Shown in pieces: positions 7,898 through 16,528 of a stretch of 64,000 bases of DNA; positions within the stretch are counted from its first letter, which is position 1; every line of letters starts with the position of its first letter. The notes below the pieces were generated by a model. The model worked only from the letters and a program-made list of their open reading frames with translations. It did no database searches and was not told the DNA's origin. The stretch comes from Vibrio furnissii CIP 102972 (lineage in GTDB: Bacteria; Pseudomonadota; Gammaproteobacteria; Enterobacterales; Vibrionaceae). Position numbers and translations under genes: made by a program. The stretch lies in contig NZ_ACZP01000010.1 in NCBI RefSeq assembly GCF_000176175.1, forward strand, positions 18,946-82,945, read 5' to 3'.

Positions 7898-9904
7898 ATG
7901 GTTACAATAGAAAAAATCGAGATAAAAAACTTTCGTTCTTTTGGTAATAGGAAGGGAGACACAACAAACTTAGATAAGTTAAGCTCGTTAAACATTCTTT
8001 CTGGCTCAAACGATTCTGGAAAATCCAATATTATTAGAGCATTAAATCTTTTCTTTAATGGTCATACAGATATAGATAATTTTTTTGATTTCCAGAGGGA
8101 TTTCTTCAAGAAAGAAATGTCCGATGACGAAAATGATATAAATGAGAAAGTTGTTACGGTAAAAATTTTTTTCAGAAATGAGAAAAACCAAAATAAAAAT
8201 AAACAACATCCTACAAAAGTATTCTTACCAGAAAGGTTCTTTGTCAGTAAACGGTGGACGAAAGCATCTTCTTATAGCCTATCAGACTTGCGATCAAATA
8301 TAGAAACATCGTTCAGGCATGAAAAAGGAGATATATTCGAGCACTTCAAGGATGGTACCACTAATGCTATAAAGTCTACGACCAAAGCTAGTTTACAAAA
8401 GCAACTTACAGAATTTCTCGCACAAATACAGTTTCATTATGTACCAGCAATTAAAGATAAACAGTATTTTTCTAAGCTTTATGGTGAACTCCAGCATACT
8501 CTTTGGAAAACAAAAACATCTAAAATAGACCGAAAAAAGAATGATTTCCAAAAAGAAATACAAAGTGAAACTGCTAAAATAATGCAGGATTTTCAATCCA
8601 CTCTTGGAAATATGCACTCAAATTACCAGCCAGTATTCCAGCTACCTTCTGATTTAGTCGATTTATTTAAAACATTACAAGTTCAAACTGGAAATGTTGA
8701 GTTATCACAGCGAGGAGATGGTGTACAAGCGAAGCTAATACCAGAAATTTTGCACTATATAGCTCTAAAAGAGCGTAGTTACACAAGCCGAACTGTTAGA
8801 AGTGATGTTCAGTCGAAGAAATACTTTATATGGGGATTTGAAGAGCCTGAAAACTCATATGAATATAAAAATGCGCAAATACTAGCTGATAGGTTTAAAG
8901 ATATTTTTTCTCAAAGTGCTCAGATATTTATCACTACTCACTCTTTTAATTTTTTAGCAATGAAAGGGGATAATATTTCAAAGTATAGAGTTTGGCACAA
9001 TCCTGAATTGTCTTCATCAAAAATAAATAGAATCGAGCCTTCAAGAGAAAATAATTCAGAAAAAGAGACGTTAGAACTTTCAGACATCTATAAACTAAAT
9101 GATGACTTGGGTGTTTTTACATTAAATGAGAAACTTCTTCAAATATACAAGGACATTGAAAAAGTAAAGAGCATTCTAGAAGAAAAAGCATCAAGAATTA
9201 AACAGCATAAATCATACCTACTTGTTGAAGATCAACTTGATCAAATATATAAAGTCGCATGGCTTATACTTAACGACATCCCTATTAATATTGACACCTT
9301 AGATGAAGACTTTGAAACGAACTGTTCTTTCGAAATACATGGTCTAGGTGGAGCAGGGGCTCTAGGTGGGTTTCTTAGAAGTAAAAACACAGCGATTCAT
9401 AAAGATGCTAGAGTTGTTGGATTATTTGATTTTGACAAAGAAGGTTCAGAAAACTTCCATAATCTTAAAAAGGACAGTTTTTGGCCTAAAGAAGTCTTAG
9501 GTTCCAAAGAATCAGGCATTTATAGGAAACGTAGCGACCATCCATACTTTTATGCGATGCTTTTACCTATACCAAACAGATTAAATCAACTAGCAGATTT
9601 ACAGCATGCAAATTTTTCTAGTTACATCGAGATAGAAAATTTACTACCAAATGAATTCTTGCTTCAAGGAAATTTTGTCGATGAAAAAATAATTGTAGGA
9701 GTCAAATACCAAAAAATAAAGGATACTGTTAAGTCAAAACTATGGAAAAAAGCAGCAATCTTAAGTAAGGAAGATTTTAAAGACTTCGAACCTCTATTTA
9801 ATACCTTTAATCAATTAGTTAGTAGTGATGAAGTTAATAAAGAACTCAACTTAATAACGGAAGAAAATGTCAGAAATCATGAAGATAATAAAGTTTCTCT
9901 CTAA
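7898..9904 (+). CDS. OLD-family ATPase with TOPRIM nuclease domain
   Basis: This is a 668-residue protein if the ATG at 7898 is used (MVTIEKIEIKNFRSFG, the usual OLD start). An in-frame ATG at 7877 adds seven residues. The P-loop GSNDSGKSNI lies near residues 36-45. A signature-like SQRGDGVQAK follows, then a Walker B-like FIWGFEEPE and the ITTHSF switch. The C-terminal part has TOPRIM features: LLVEDQLDQ and VVGLFDFDKEGSENF. OLD-family nucleases act against phages. No UvrD-like helicase (GajB) lies next to it, so this fits a stand-alone OLD rather than Gabija. The gene is strikingly AT-rich, consistent with transfer. Confidence 0.85.
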   Translation: MVTIEKIEIKNFRSFGNRKGDTTNLDKLSSLNILSGSNDSGKSNIIRALNLFFNGHTDIDNFFDFQRDFFKKEMSDDENDINEKVVTVKIFFRNEKNQNKNKQHPTKVFLPERFFVSKRWTKASSYSLSDLRSNIETSFRHEKGDIFEHFKDGTTNAIKSTTKASLQKQLTEFLAQIQFHYVPAIKDKQYFSKLYGELQHTLWKTKTSKIDRKKNDFQKEIQSETAKIMQDFQSTLGNMHSNYQPVFQLPSDLVDLFKTLQVQTGNVELSQRGDGVQAKLIPEILHYIALKERSYTSRTVRSDVQSKKYFIWGFEEPENSYEYKNAQILADRFKDIFSQSAQIFITTHSFNFLAMKGDNISKYRVWHNPELSSSKINRIEPSRENNSEKETLELSDIYKLNDDLGVFTLNEKLLQIYKDIEKVKSILEEKASRIKQHKSYLLVEDQLDQIYKVAWLILNDIPINIDTLDEDFETNCSFEIHGLGGAGALGGFLRSKNTAIHKDARVVGLFDFDKEGSENFHNLKKDSFWPKEVLGSKESGIYRKRSDHPYFYAMLLPIPNRLNQLADLQHANFSSYIEIENLLPNEFLLQGNFVDEKIIVGVKYQKIKDTVKSKLWKKAAILSKEDFKDFEPLFNTFNQLVSSDEVNKELNLITEENVRNHEDNKVSL

Positions 9905-9990
9905 ATAAGTAGTCAGTTAACTGCTGGTGTATAATGAATAACTTGAATACTGATGTACAAAAAATCAGCGAATATGAAACCCACTGTTTT

Positions 9991-10393
9991 CTATTTATTG
10001 ATGATTACTAACGTCCCGACTAGCTCAGCCACATTAGCGCTTACCTCCCTCAGCCTACTCGAAGCCAAATGAGCATACCTCGAGCTGGTCTGTGGCGACT
10101 GATGTCCCAACAAATGCTGAACATCATAGAGCGTCGCATTACCTGAGTTGATCAGAATCGATGCGACGCTGTGCCTCAAATCATGAATACGGAAGTTGTC
10201 TGTCATCCCGGCAGCTTTCTTGATTCGAGCAAATGCCTCCTTTGGATAAGCGAGAGGTCTATCGGGTGCATCTCCGGCAAAGATATAGGGGTTCTTCGGT
10301 TGTTGAAATCTTCATTGAGCTTGGATGACATATTTCTCTAGATAGTTGAGTCGCAGCGTTTTCGATTTTCCCGATTTAAATCGCCCACTTTCC
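9991..10393 (-). pseudogene. degenerate tyrosine integrase with in-frame stop
   Basis: Reading the reverse strand from 10393, the frame gives integrase-like SGKSKTLRLNYLEKYV, then a TGA at 10312-10314. In the same frame it continues FQQPKNPYIFAGD, FRIHDLRHSVASILINSG, LLGHQSPQTSSRYAHL to the stop at 9991. Box II (HDLRH), GH and the catalytic tyrosine are present. The N-terminal half is absent and the piece abuts the stop codon of the pagL-like gene. It is a remnant of the enzyme that inserted an earlier element here. Confidence 0.8.
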
Positions 10394-10942
10394 TCACCAA
10401 AAATAACGGAAGTTGAGCAGCAGCGAATTCATGCCTGCGTTTTTCGAGTAAATACCACCGTTAGAATAGTGAAGATAGGTGAGCATCAGTGCGCCGACAT
10501 CATAGCGCAGGCCGAGGGTTAGCCGATCTTCGAACTGGATGTTGCCTCCCATATCGCGATCGCTGAACACAGACTTGCTGATGTAACTCAGCCCAATGCC
10601 AGCTTCTAGCAGCGGCTTGCCACCAGCAAACTGCGATGAAAACTGGTAAGAAAACACGGGCGAAAGCGCGACCATGCGCAGGTCCTCATCCTCATCGAGC
10701 GACCACTGATTCAACGATAAGTCCAAGTAGGCAGAGAGGTGCCCCGCCTCACTCTCCCACCATTGTGCATCGAGATGGCGTTGAATCCCGATCCGCACCA
10801 GCAACTCATCATCAAAAGACGTTCCAACGCCCAGAGTTGCACTGTCGAACCCAAATTGGCAGTCAGCGGCAGCCGAAAAGCAAAGCGAGACACCCACAAT
10901 CAATGGCTTCCAAAAGCAGACATTCATCATGTATATCTTCAT
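10394..10942 (-). CDS. pagL: PagL-like lipid A 3-O-deacylase (acyloxyacyl hydrolase)
   Basis: An outer-membrane beta-barrel enzyme that removes the 3-O-acyl chain of lipid A. The best start is the ATG at 10942 (MKIYMMNVCFWKP), giving 182 residues with a signal peptide ending near AAADC. Other in-frame ATGs at 10930 and 10927 cannot be excluded, and longer versions lack a signal peptide. The C-terminal strand carries YLHYSNGGI, matching the His-x-Ser catalytic pair of PagL, and the protein ends in Trp as outer-membrane barrels commonly end in an aromatic residue. It lies at the island boundary: its stop codon touches the integrase remnant. It may modulate endotoxin structure. Confidence 0.75.
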   Translation of the reverse strand: MKIYMMNVCFWKPLIVGVSLCFSAAADCQFGFDSATLGVGTSFDDELLVRIGIQRHLDAQWWESEAGHLSAYLDLSLNQWSLDEDEDLRMVALSPVFSYQFSSQFAGGKPLLEAGIGLSYISKSVFSDRDMGGNIQFEDRLTLGLRYDVGALMLTYLHYSNGGIYSKNAGMNSLLLNFRYFW

Positions 10943-11009
10943 TGTTATTGATAAATACAATTTTAGTTCGCAATGTCGATTTTGGCATGCCTGCCGACAA
11001 TCACTTGAA

Positions 11010-11033
11010 AAAATACCCGCATCACTGCGGGCA
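11010..11033 (-). terminator. rho-independent terminator of mgtE
   Basis: On the reverse strand GCCCGC-AGTGAT-GCGGGT is followed by ATTTTTT, seven bases after the mgtE stop codon. Confidence 0.8.
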
Positions 11034-11039
11034 TCATGG

Positions 11040-12395
11040 TTAAACCACCGGCGGAAAATCCAACACCATGGTGGCGACACTGAAATAAACAATGACGCCA
11101 ATGGAGTCGGCAATGGTGGTGATCAGCGGTGCACTGGCCGATGCCGGATCAAGGTTCATTTTATTGAGCACAAACGGCAACAACATCCCAACCACCGACC
11201 CGATGATCACCACGATTTGCATTGTCAGCGCTACGACTAATGCAATGTCGCCCCCGCTACGCCACCAACCCAGCAAGGAGACCGCAGCCGCCATGGTTGC
11301 ACCAAGCAGCGCCGAGATCGCCAGTTCCTTACCGACCATCTTGGCCCAATCTTTGGCGACCACTTCACCCGTCGCCAGTGCACGCACCATCAACGTGGCC
11401 GACTGCGATCCCGCGTTACCACCACTGTCGATCAACAATGGCAGAAAGAACACCAGCGCCACGTAGGTTTGAATCGTATCTTCGAAATAGGCAATCCCCG
11501 CGCCGGAAAAGAGGTTCCCAAACACCAGCAGCACCAACCAAAACACCCGTTTGCGATACATCAAGCCGATGCTGGCATCTTTAAGGCTGCCGGTAAAATT
11601 CACCGCCGCCGTTTTATGAAAGCTGCGATCCGCCTGCGCTTCTGCCACATCCATCGCGTCGTCATACGTCACGATCCCCACCAACCGATTGCGGTTGTCC
11701 AATACCGGCAACGCCAACAGATCGTATTTACTGATCGCCTGCGCCGCGAGCGCTTCTTCATCATGCGCGCGCACAAAGATCATCACCTTGGTCATGATCG
11801 TCGCCACTTTGATGCTCGGTTCGGCTAGTACCAACTCTCGCAAAGAGATGATGCCGAGCAGCCCTTGCTCCTCATCTAGCACGTACGCTTGATAGATGGT
11901 TTCACTCTCATGTGCGCACAGTTTGAGGTGAGCCAACGCCTCTTCGACAGTCAGATCACGTGTTAAGGTGGCAAAATCTGTGGTCATCACAGCGCCAATT
12001 GTGCCTTGCGGATAGGCCGACAGAATCTCGATGTTTTCGCGATCCGCCGCGTTCATCAAGCGCAGCACCTGCTGCTGAATGTCTTGTGGCAACAACGCCA
12101 ACAGATCAACCCGCTCATCAGGGGCCATTTGATGCGCCATGGCCGCCAATTCTGCCATCGTCATACGTTGTGCGATATCCACCTGCATGGTCAGCGGCAG
12201 ATAGCTGAACAATTCGGCTCGGGAATCTGGCGTCAGTAACTGTAAAATGTCTTTCAGTTCGGCCTGCGAAACGTGTTGCGTGTCTAACAGATGGACCAAT
12301 GTTTCTGCACAGTCGGCCTTGGGATTGCGCGCAATGAATTGATTCAATTGCATTTTGTCGGCATGGCGCAGCAGCGCCATCATTTCATGAATCAT
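11040..12395 (-). CDS. mgtE: MgtE-type magnesium channel/transporter
   Basis: This inner-membrane Mg2+ channel has an N-terminal helical domain (about 1-125), a CBS pair (about 130-250) and a five-helix membrane domain. The hallmark LLIDSGGNAGSQSATL and the C-terminal PLITTIADSIGV are clear. I place the start at the ATG at 12395 (451 residues), because AGGAGA sits eight bases upstream. An earlier ATG at 12422 would overlap the previous gene. The cytosolic domains sense Mg2+ and gate the pore in this family. It follows a CBS-domain gene in an apparent operon. Confidence 0.93.
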   Translation of the reverse strand: MIHEMMALLRHADKMQLNQFIARNPKADCAETLVHLLDTQHVSQAELKDILQLLTPDSRAELFSYLPLTMQVDIAQRMTMAELAAMAHQMAPDERVDLLALLPQDIQQQVLRLMNAADRENIEILSAYPQGTIGAVMTTDFATLTRDLTVEEALAHLKLCAHESETIYQAYVLDEEQGLLGIISLRELVLAEPSIKVATIMTKVMIFVRAHDEEALAAQAISKYDLLALPVLDNRNRLVGIVTYDDAMDVAEAQADRSFHKTAAVNFTGSLKDASIGLMYRKRVFWLVLLVFGNLFSGAGIAYFEDTIQTYVALVFFLPLLIDSGGNAGSQSATLMVRALATGEVVAKDWAKMVGKELAISALLGATMAAAVSLLGWWRSGGDIALVVALTMQIVVIIGSVVGMLLPFVLNKMNLDPASASAPLITTIADSIGVIVYFSVATMVLDFPPVV

Positions 12396-12412
12396 GCTGA
12401 GTTCTCCTAGCC

Positions 12413-12919
12413 TTAGCGCCAAAAATGAGTCAAACGAAACCAGTGAGAACGGACTTTGCCTGCCAGTTCATAGGGCGAGAGTTGCAAACGCTGGCGAATG
12501 ATGCCGATAGCCGCGCGGCTTTCCAGCACACCAATAACGCGGCGCTCGTCATCCAGCACCGGCAGCATGGACCATGGGCTTTGGCGCAAACGCAACGCAG
12601 CCTGATAGGCGGGCGCAAAGGGGGAAACCCAGTGCTGCGCGCCTTGGGCCAGCGCAACAATAGGCAATGTCGGCTCCGCTACCGCCAACGCCGACAGCGG
12701 AACCAGCCCCAAATAAGTGCCCTCGTCCGAGGTGACGATCACGGCATCGATCAATTGACCGACAATGTGCAAACTGCGCAGCATGTGAATGACATGATGC
12801 ACTTTCAGATCGTCCCCGACGCAAAAGCAGTCTTGGGTGAGATGATCGCGAACCCGGTTAAAACCGGACATACGCAGCACCACGCGGTGCTGACGCTCAA
12901 AGATGGGTGTAACAGTCAT
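12413..12919 (-). CDS. CBS-domain protein encoded with mgtE
   Basis: This 168-residue soluble protein carries two CBS motifs over about residues 20-145 (DAVIVTSDEGTYLGLVPLSALA and SMLPVLDDERRVIGVLES regions). It has a good AGGAGAG ribosome binding site. It precedes mgtE by 17 bases and is likely co-transcribed. CBS pairs bind adenosyl nucleotides or Mg2+, so a regulatory role on the channel is plausible. It resembles the CBS module of MgtE-like proteins without the transmembrane part. Confidence 0.8.
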   Translation of the reverse strand: MTVTPIFERQHRVVLRMSGFNRVRDHLTQDCFCVGDDLKVHHVIHMLRSLHIVGQLIDAVIVTSDEGTYLGLVPLSALAVAEPTLPIVALAQGAQHWVSPFAPAYQAALRLRQSPWSMLPVLDDERRVIGVLESRAAIGIIRQRLQLSPYELAGKVRSHWFRLTHFWR

Positions 12920-13602
12920 AGCTCTCTCCTGAGATTTGCTCAGGACAAAGAAACCTTAACGCACCGCAGCGCCCACGCGAGATGACGTGCGAGTTTGCTG
13001 CGTGATCCCAACAGTTCTTCTCGGCATGCAAGCCGTCGCGCCCGATAACACGCGCGCAAACAACGTTGCCAAACCCGAGATGGTTTGGTCAGGACACTGG
13101 AATGTTCGAAAACGGATGAGAGAATCTGCATCTGCCAGCGGTGATGATCACCAGGCACATGCATAAGCAGAAGGCTGGTGAACTAGAAACCGCGTGGCAT
13201 TTTCGTTAAACCGAAAAGACCATACTGTGATATTCGACTACTCGATGAGTCCATAGGTTTCTGTTGTTCCTCGAAAAATTAAACGATGGTCAGCGCAAAA
13301 CGCGCTGTGCTCAATAAGCGAGCGGGATGCTAAATCTGGCGTAAAATCTTGTCAACGATTGCACAACATGCGTGAACATTTTTAACCCTGCGCTGACAAA
13401 CCGTCGCAAACGCTGACACACCTCATCCAGCATTCATTCAGCCGCGAAATATTAGCCTAAAGCAAACGCCTCAAGCCTGCTGCCGCTTTTACCCATCGTC
13501 ACCAAATTGCAATCGAAACGCCATCAAAGCCTCATCCAATCGCAGCGGTTCTGACACACTCGCGTTCTAGCATGACGATAAAACACGGATCGTGAGGACG
13601 TT
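12920..13602. other. 683-base divergent intergenic region between the CBS/mgtE operon and olsF
   Basis: It holds the promoters of both directions but no RNA element that I can recognise. I looked for a Mg2+ leader on the reverse strand and saw no M-box-like core. A 74-codon reverse frame (12940-13164) is Arg/Cys-rich and has no family resemblance. Confidence 0.5.
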
Positions 13603-15369
13603 ATGCTTTCCACCAGCCCTTTTAAATTGCCGCGCAAAACCCCGTTTGGCCTGGGTGAACACATCGCCGAATGGGCGACCGGTTTACACCAACTGAATAA
13701 ATTTTACGCTCAGCGCCCAGCCGGGTGCGATACGGCGCAGTTTCTGCGTTTCACGCTCGAAGTGTTGGGCATTGATTACCAAGTGGTCAAAGGCGCACTC
13801 GGCCAAGTGCCGCAAACAGGCGCGACCGTGGTGGTGGCAAACCATCCTCTGGGTTGCGTGGAAGGGGTGATTTTGGCTGAACTGCTGCTGACTCGCCGCA
13901 CCGACATCAAGATCCTCGCCAATCACTACCTTAAAACCGTCCCCGAGCTCGATGAACTGTTTATCGGCGTCGATGTATTTGAAACCCGTCAAGCGCACAA
14001 AGCCAATTTGCTGGCGCTGCGTCAGGCGCATAAACATCTGGAACAAGGCGGTTTATTGCTGATGTTCCCCGCAGGCGAAGTGTCGCAATTGGTCGACAGC
14101 AAACAGCGCCGTTTAGAAGACAAAGAGTGGAGCCAGTCGGTCAGCCGCTTGATCAAAAAACATAAGGCCAAATCGGTGCCGGTGTATATTGATGGTCAGA
14201 ATTCCAAACGCTTTTACATGGCCGGGAAAATCCACCCGCTGCTGCGCACGCTGATGCTGGGGCGCGAACTGCTGAATAAAAAACAGCACTGTATCGACAT
14301 CGCGATCGGCGAAACCATTCACTACAAAGAAGTAAACGATCTGTGCGATCAGCAACTGGTCAACTACCTGCGCCTAAACACCTATTTGCTGCACAACCCT
14401 GCCACCATTACGCGTAACAAAACCGCGCAAGACAGCTCGCTGGTACCGATTGAGGCGCGCCTGCCGCTAGACGATCTGCGCCAAGACATCGCGCGTCTGT
14501 CATTTTCGGATCACCTGCTGCGTCACAACGAATTGGATGTCTACTGCACGCGTGCCGAGAACATTCCCGCTATCTTGCATGAAATTGGCCGCGTGCGAGA
14601 ACGCAACTTTCGCCAAGTCGGCGAAGGCACCGGCTTATCGCTGGATATTGATGAGTTCGACCGCGACTATCTGCACCTGTTTATCTGGGATCGTGACCAA
14701 GAGCTGCTGGTCGGCGCGTATCGCTTAGGGTTGGTTGATGAACTGCTGGCAAGTCGCGGCCTTGATGGCCTCTACTCCAGCACTCTGTTTCAATACGACC
14801 CGCGCTTTTTGCATAACATGGGCAAAGCGATTGAGATGGGTCGCTCGGTGATTGATGAGGCGTACCAAAAAAGCATGGCGCCCCTGCTGCTGCTGTGGAA
14901 AGGCATCGCCACTTATGTACAACGTCATCCGGACTACACGCACCTGTTTGGCCCGGTGAGTATCAGCAGCGACTACAGCGATCAAGCGCGTCGCCTGCTG
15001 GCCGACACCATGACGCTGCATTATTACGACCAAGCACAGGCCGAACTGGTGGAGGCAACCAATCCGCTCCCAGTCGGCCAAAACCTGTGGAATGCCAGCC
15101 TGCTGACGTCGCTCGCCGACCTGCAACTGCTGTCGCGCGTGATTGCGCGCATTGATGAGGGCAAAGGCATTCCGGTGCTGCTGCGCCAATACCTTGGCCT
15201 CAATGGCAAACTGGTCAGCTTCAACATCGACCCCGATTTTAACGACGCGCTCGATGGGTTAATTGTGGTCGATTTACGTCACGTGCCACAGCGTACGCTC
15301 GCCCGATATATGGGCAGTGACGAAGCGCAGCACTACCTTGATCATCACGCCCAGTCACCGGACGTTTAA
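13603..15369 (+). CDS. olsF: bifunctional acyltransferase, OlsF-type ornithine lipid synthase
   Basis: This 588-residue protein has two halves. Residues about 60-270 are a PlsC-like acyltransferase (ANHPLGCVEG around His81, FPAGEVS near 155-161). Residues about 300-560 are a GNAT-like OlsB/hemolysin-type acyltransferase (FRQVGEGTG, GAYRLG, EMGRSVI). This is the arrangement of OlsF, which makes ornithine lipids from ornithine by N- and O-acylation. It corresponds to V. cholerae VC0489, often labelled hemolysin. It is a single gene closed by a strong terminator and forms the conserved flank of the island. The assignment rests on domain order; enzymatic activity is family knowledge. Confidence 0.8.
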   Translation: MLSTSPFKLPRKTPFGLGEHIAEWATGLHQLNKFYAQRPAGCDTAQFLRFTLEVLGIDYQVVKGALGQVPQTGATVVVANHPLGCVEGVILAELLLTRRTDIKILANHYLKTVPELDELFIGVDVFETRQAHKANLLALRQAHKHLEQGGLLLMFPAGEVSQLVDSKQRRLEDKEWSQSVSRLIKKHKAKSVPVYIDGQNSKRFYMAGKIHPLLRTLMLGRELLNKKQHCIDIAIGETIHYKEVNDLCDQQLVNYLRLNTYLLHNPATITRNKTAQDSSLVPIEARLPLDDLRQDIARLSFSDHLLRHNELDVYCTRAENIPAILHEIGRVRERNFRQVGEGTGLSLDIDEFDRDYLHLFIWDRDQELLVGAYRLGLVDELLASRGLDGLYSSTLFQYDPRFLHNMGKAIEMGRSVIDEAYQKSMAPLLLLWKGIATYVQRHPDYTHLFGPVSISSDYSDQARRLLADTMTLHYYDQAQAELVEATNPLPVGQNLWNASLLTSLADLQLLSRVIARIDEGKGIPVLLRQYLGLNGKLVSFNIDPDFNDALDGLIVVDLRHVPQRTLARYMGSDEAQHYLDHHAQSPDV

Positions 15370-15373
15370 CGAC

Positions 15374-15410
15374 ATAAATCCCCCTGCCTTGTATCGGCGG
15401 GGGGATTTAT
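15374..15410. terminator. terminator between olsF and the XapX gene
   Basis: ATAAATCCCCC (15374-15384) pairs with GGGGGATTTAT (15400-15410), with an inner GCC/GGC pair. It can serve olsF on the plus strand and the convergent small gene on the minus strand. Confidence 0.8.
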
Positions 15411-15437
15411 AATTTTACGGACAGTAAAATATGATGA

Positions 15438-15599
15438 TTAAAAATAAGTACTTTTGATATAAATAAATACCTGTTCTCCTATCACCATCCCTAGGAGACC
15501 AATTAATGCGATCACGGGAGGAGCGGGTGATTTTACGTGAATCACACCATAGATTACGCCAACCAATAATCCAGCCAGCAATGACATAAAATACATCAT
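15438..15599 (-). CDS. XapX-domain small membrane protein
   Basis: A 53-residue protein, too short for many gene callers and hidden behind a longer meaningless frame. From the ATG at 15599 it reads MMYFMSLLAGLLVGVIYG, then HVKSPAPPVIALIGLLGM. This is the XapX pattern: two transmembrane helices joined by a KSPAPP loop. GGGGTGAAC precedes the start. It lies just downstream of the DAPG-hydrolase-like gene in the same direction, so the two likely form a transcription unit. XapX genes often accompany small-molecule or xanthosine metabolism genes; the role is unknown. Confidence 0.85.
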   Translation of the reverse strand: MMYFMSLLAGLLVGVIYGVIHVKSPAPPVIALIGLLGMVIGEQVFIYIKSTYF

Positions 15600-15618
15600 C
15601 GTTCACCCCATATCACAA

Positions 15619-16398
15619 TTAATTAAATTTATCTTTTTCTTCTAAATAAACCAGCGGTAATATTTTTGCCAGATTGCTGTATTCTTTCACATTATGAAAT
15701 GTTAATCCTTTGGCGGCATCGAGCGGAATAACGACATCCTGCGGTATTTTTCTGACCACTTTTTTATTTTCGATATTATAGCCAAACCAAAATCGAGAAC
15801 GTAATTCGATGCCAGTTCCTTTATTGCGAAAGGTATGACACATCATGGTGTCATTGAGGTTCGCACAGATGATCGACACACCATGCTGTTCCATCAAAGC
15901 CACATCAAAGCCCATCTCTTCGGGCGATTGGAAATGAATCGCCAGCTCTTCCGCGCCCAAACCGATGTCTTCATTCACACGATGCGTCACGCCCCAAATG
16001 CGTTCTTTGATGGGAATGTCTGGATTGGTCAATTGCTCGACTTTATCGGTCACCAAACCAAAGTGGTCATCAGGATCCCAAATTTTATAACGCAGCGGAT
16101 TCAACCCATGCCACACAAACCACCATTGAAACATCTCTTTACTCACATTTGGCATGAGCGTGATGTTCGACGCATACGCGGTGCCATCTGGCATTGAGCA
16201 ATAGCCGACTTCAGATGCGAGATAGCCCGGTTTGCACAGCTCATTTCTCGCTTCAATCGGTAATGCATTGCGGCTATCCATCGGCCCTTTCTTTATTTCA
16301 TCAAGCAGATCTTGTGGCTGCTCAGCCATCGTCATGAAAAAATATTTAGAATAGGATTCTTGCATTTCTTCTGGTGAAAGTTCTTTTAATTGACTCAT
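15619..16398 (-). CDS. DAPG hydrolase (PhlG)-like enzyme
   Basis: A 259-residue soluble protein with GGAG just before the ATG. It contains the family pattern MFQWWFVWHGL, RYKIWDPDDHFG, and later conserved His and Glu residues in GAEELAIHFQSPEEMG and MMCHTFRNKGTG. These match the PhlG/phloretin-hydrolase family of zinc-dependent C-C hydrolases that split 2,4-diacetylphloroglucinol. A divergent LysR gene lies 130 bases away, arguing for inducible detoxification or use of an acylated aromatic compound. The true substrate here is not known. Confidence 0.75.
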   Translation of the reverse strand: MSQLKELSPEEMQESYSKYFFMTMAEQPQDLLDEIKKGPMDSRNALPIEARNELCKPGYLASEVGYCSMPDGTAYASNITLMPNVSKEMFQWWFVWHGLNPLRYKIWDPDDHFGLVTDKVEQLTNPDIPIKERIWGVTHRVNEDIGLGAEELAIHFQSPEEMGFDVALMEQHGVSIICANLNDTMMCHTFRNKGTGIELRSRFWFGYNIENKKVVRKIPQDVVIPLDAAKGLTFHNVKEYSNLAKILPLVYLEEKDKFN

Positions 16399-16528
16399 AC
16401 TGACTCCTAATAAAATACATCAGTGCATCTGATGGAAGTAAGATTAATCAGCCGAAGACTCAATGTACAATAACCATTCACAATGGTATTATTGGAAAAA
16501 CTTATGCACCCCGGGAAATAAAATTGTT

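Noticed and set aside
7898..9904. Gabija system
   Set aside because: The OLD-like gene has no adjacent UvrD-like helicase gene.
10636..11043. Long plus-strand frames opposite pagL and mgtE
   Set aside because: They are shadows of clear genes on the other strand with no family resemblance.
12940..13164. 74-codon Arg/Cys-rich reverse frame before the CBS gene
   Set aside because: Briefly resembled small basic DUF1127-like proteins but lacks their conserved core.
12920..13200. Mg2+ riboswitch (M-box) in the mgtE unit leader
   Set aside because: No recognisable conserved core could be found by eye.
15415..15606. 63-codon reverse frame
   Set aside because: Wrong frame; the real gene is the 53-codon XapX frame at 15438-15599.
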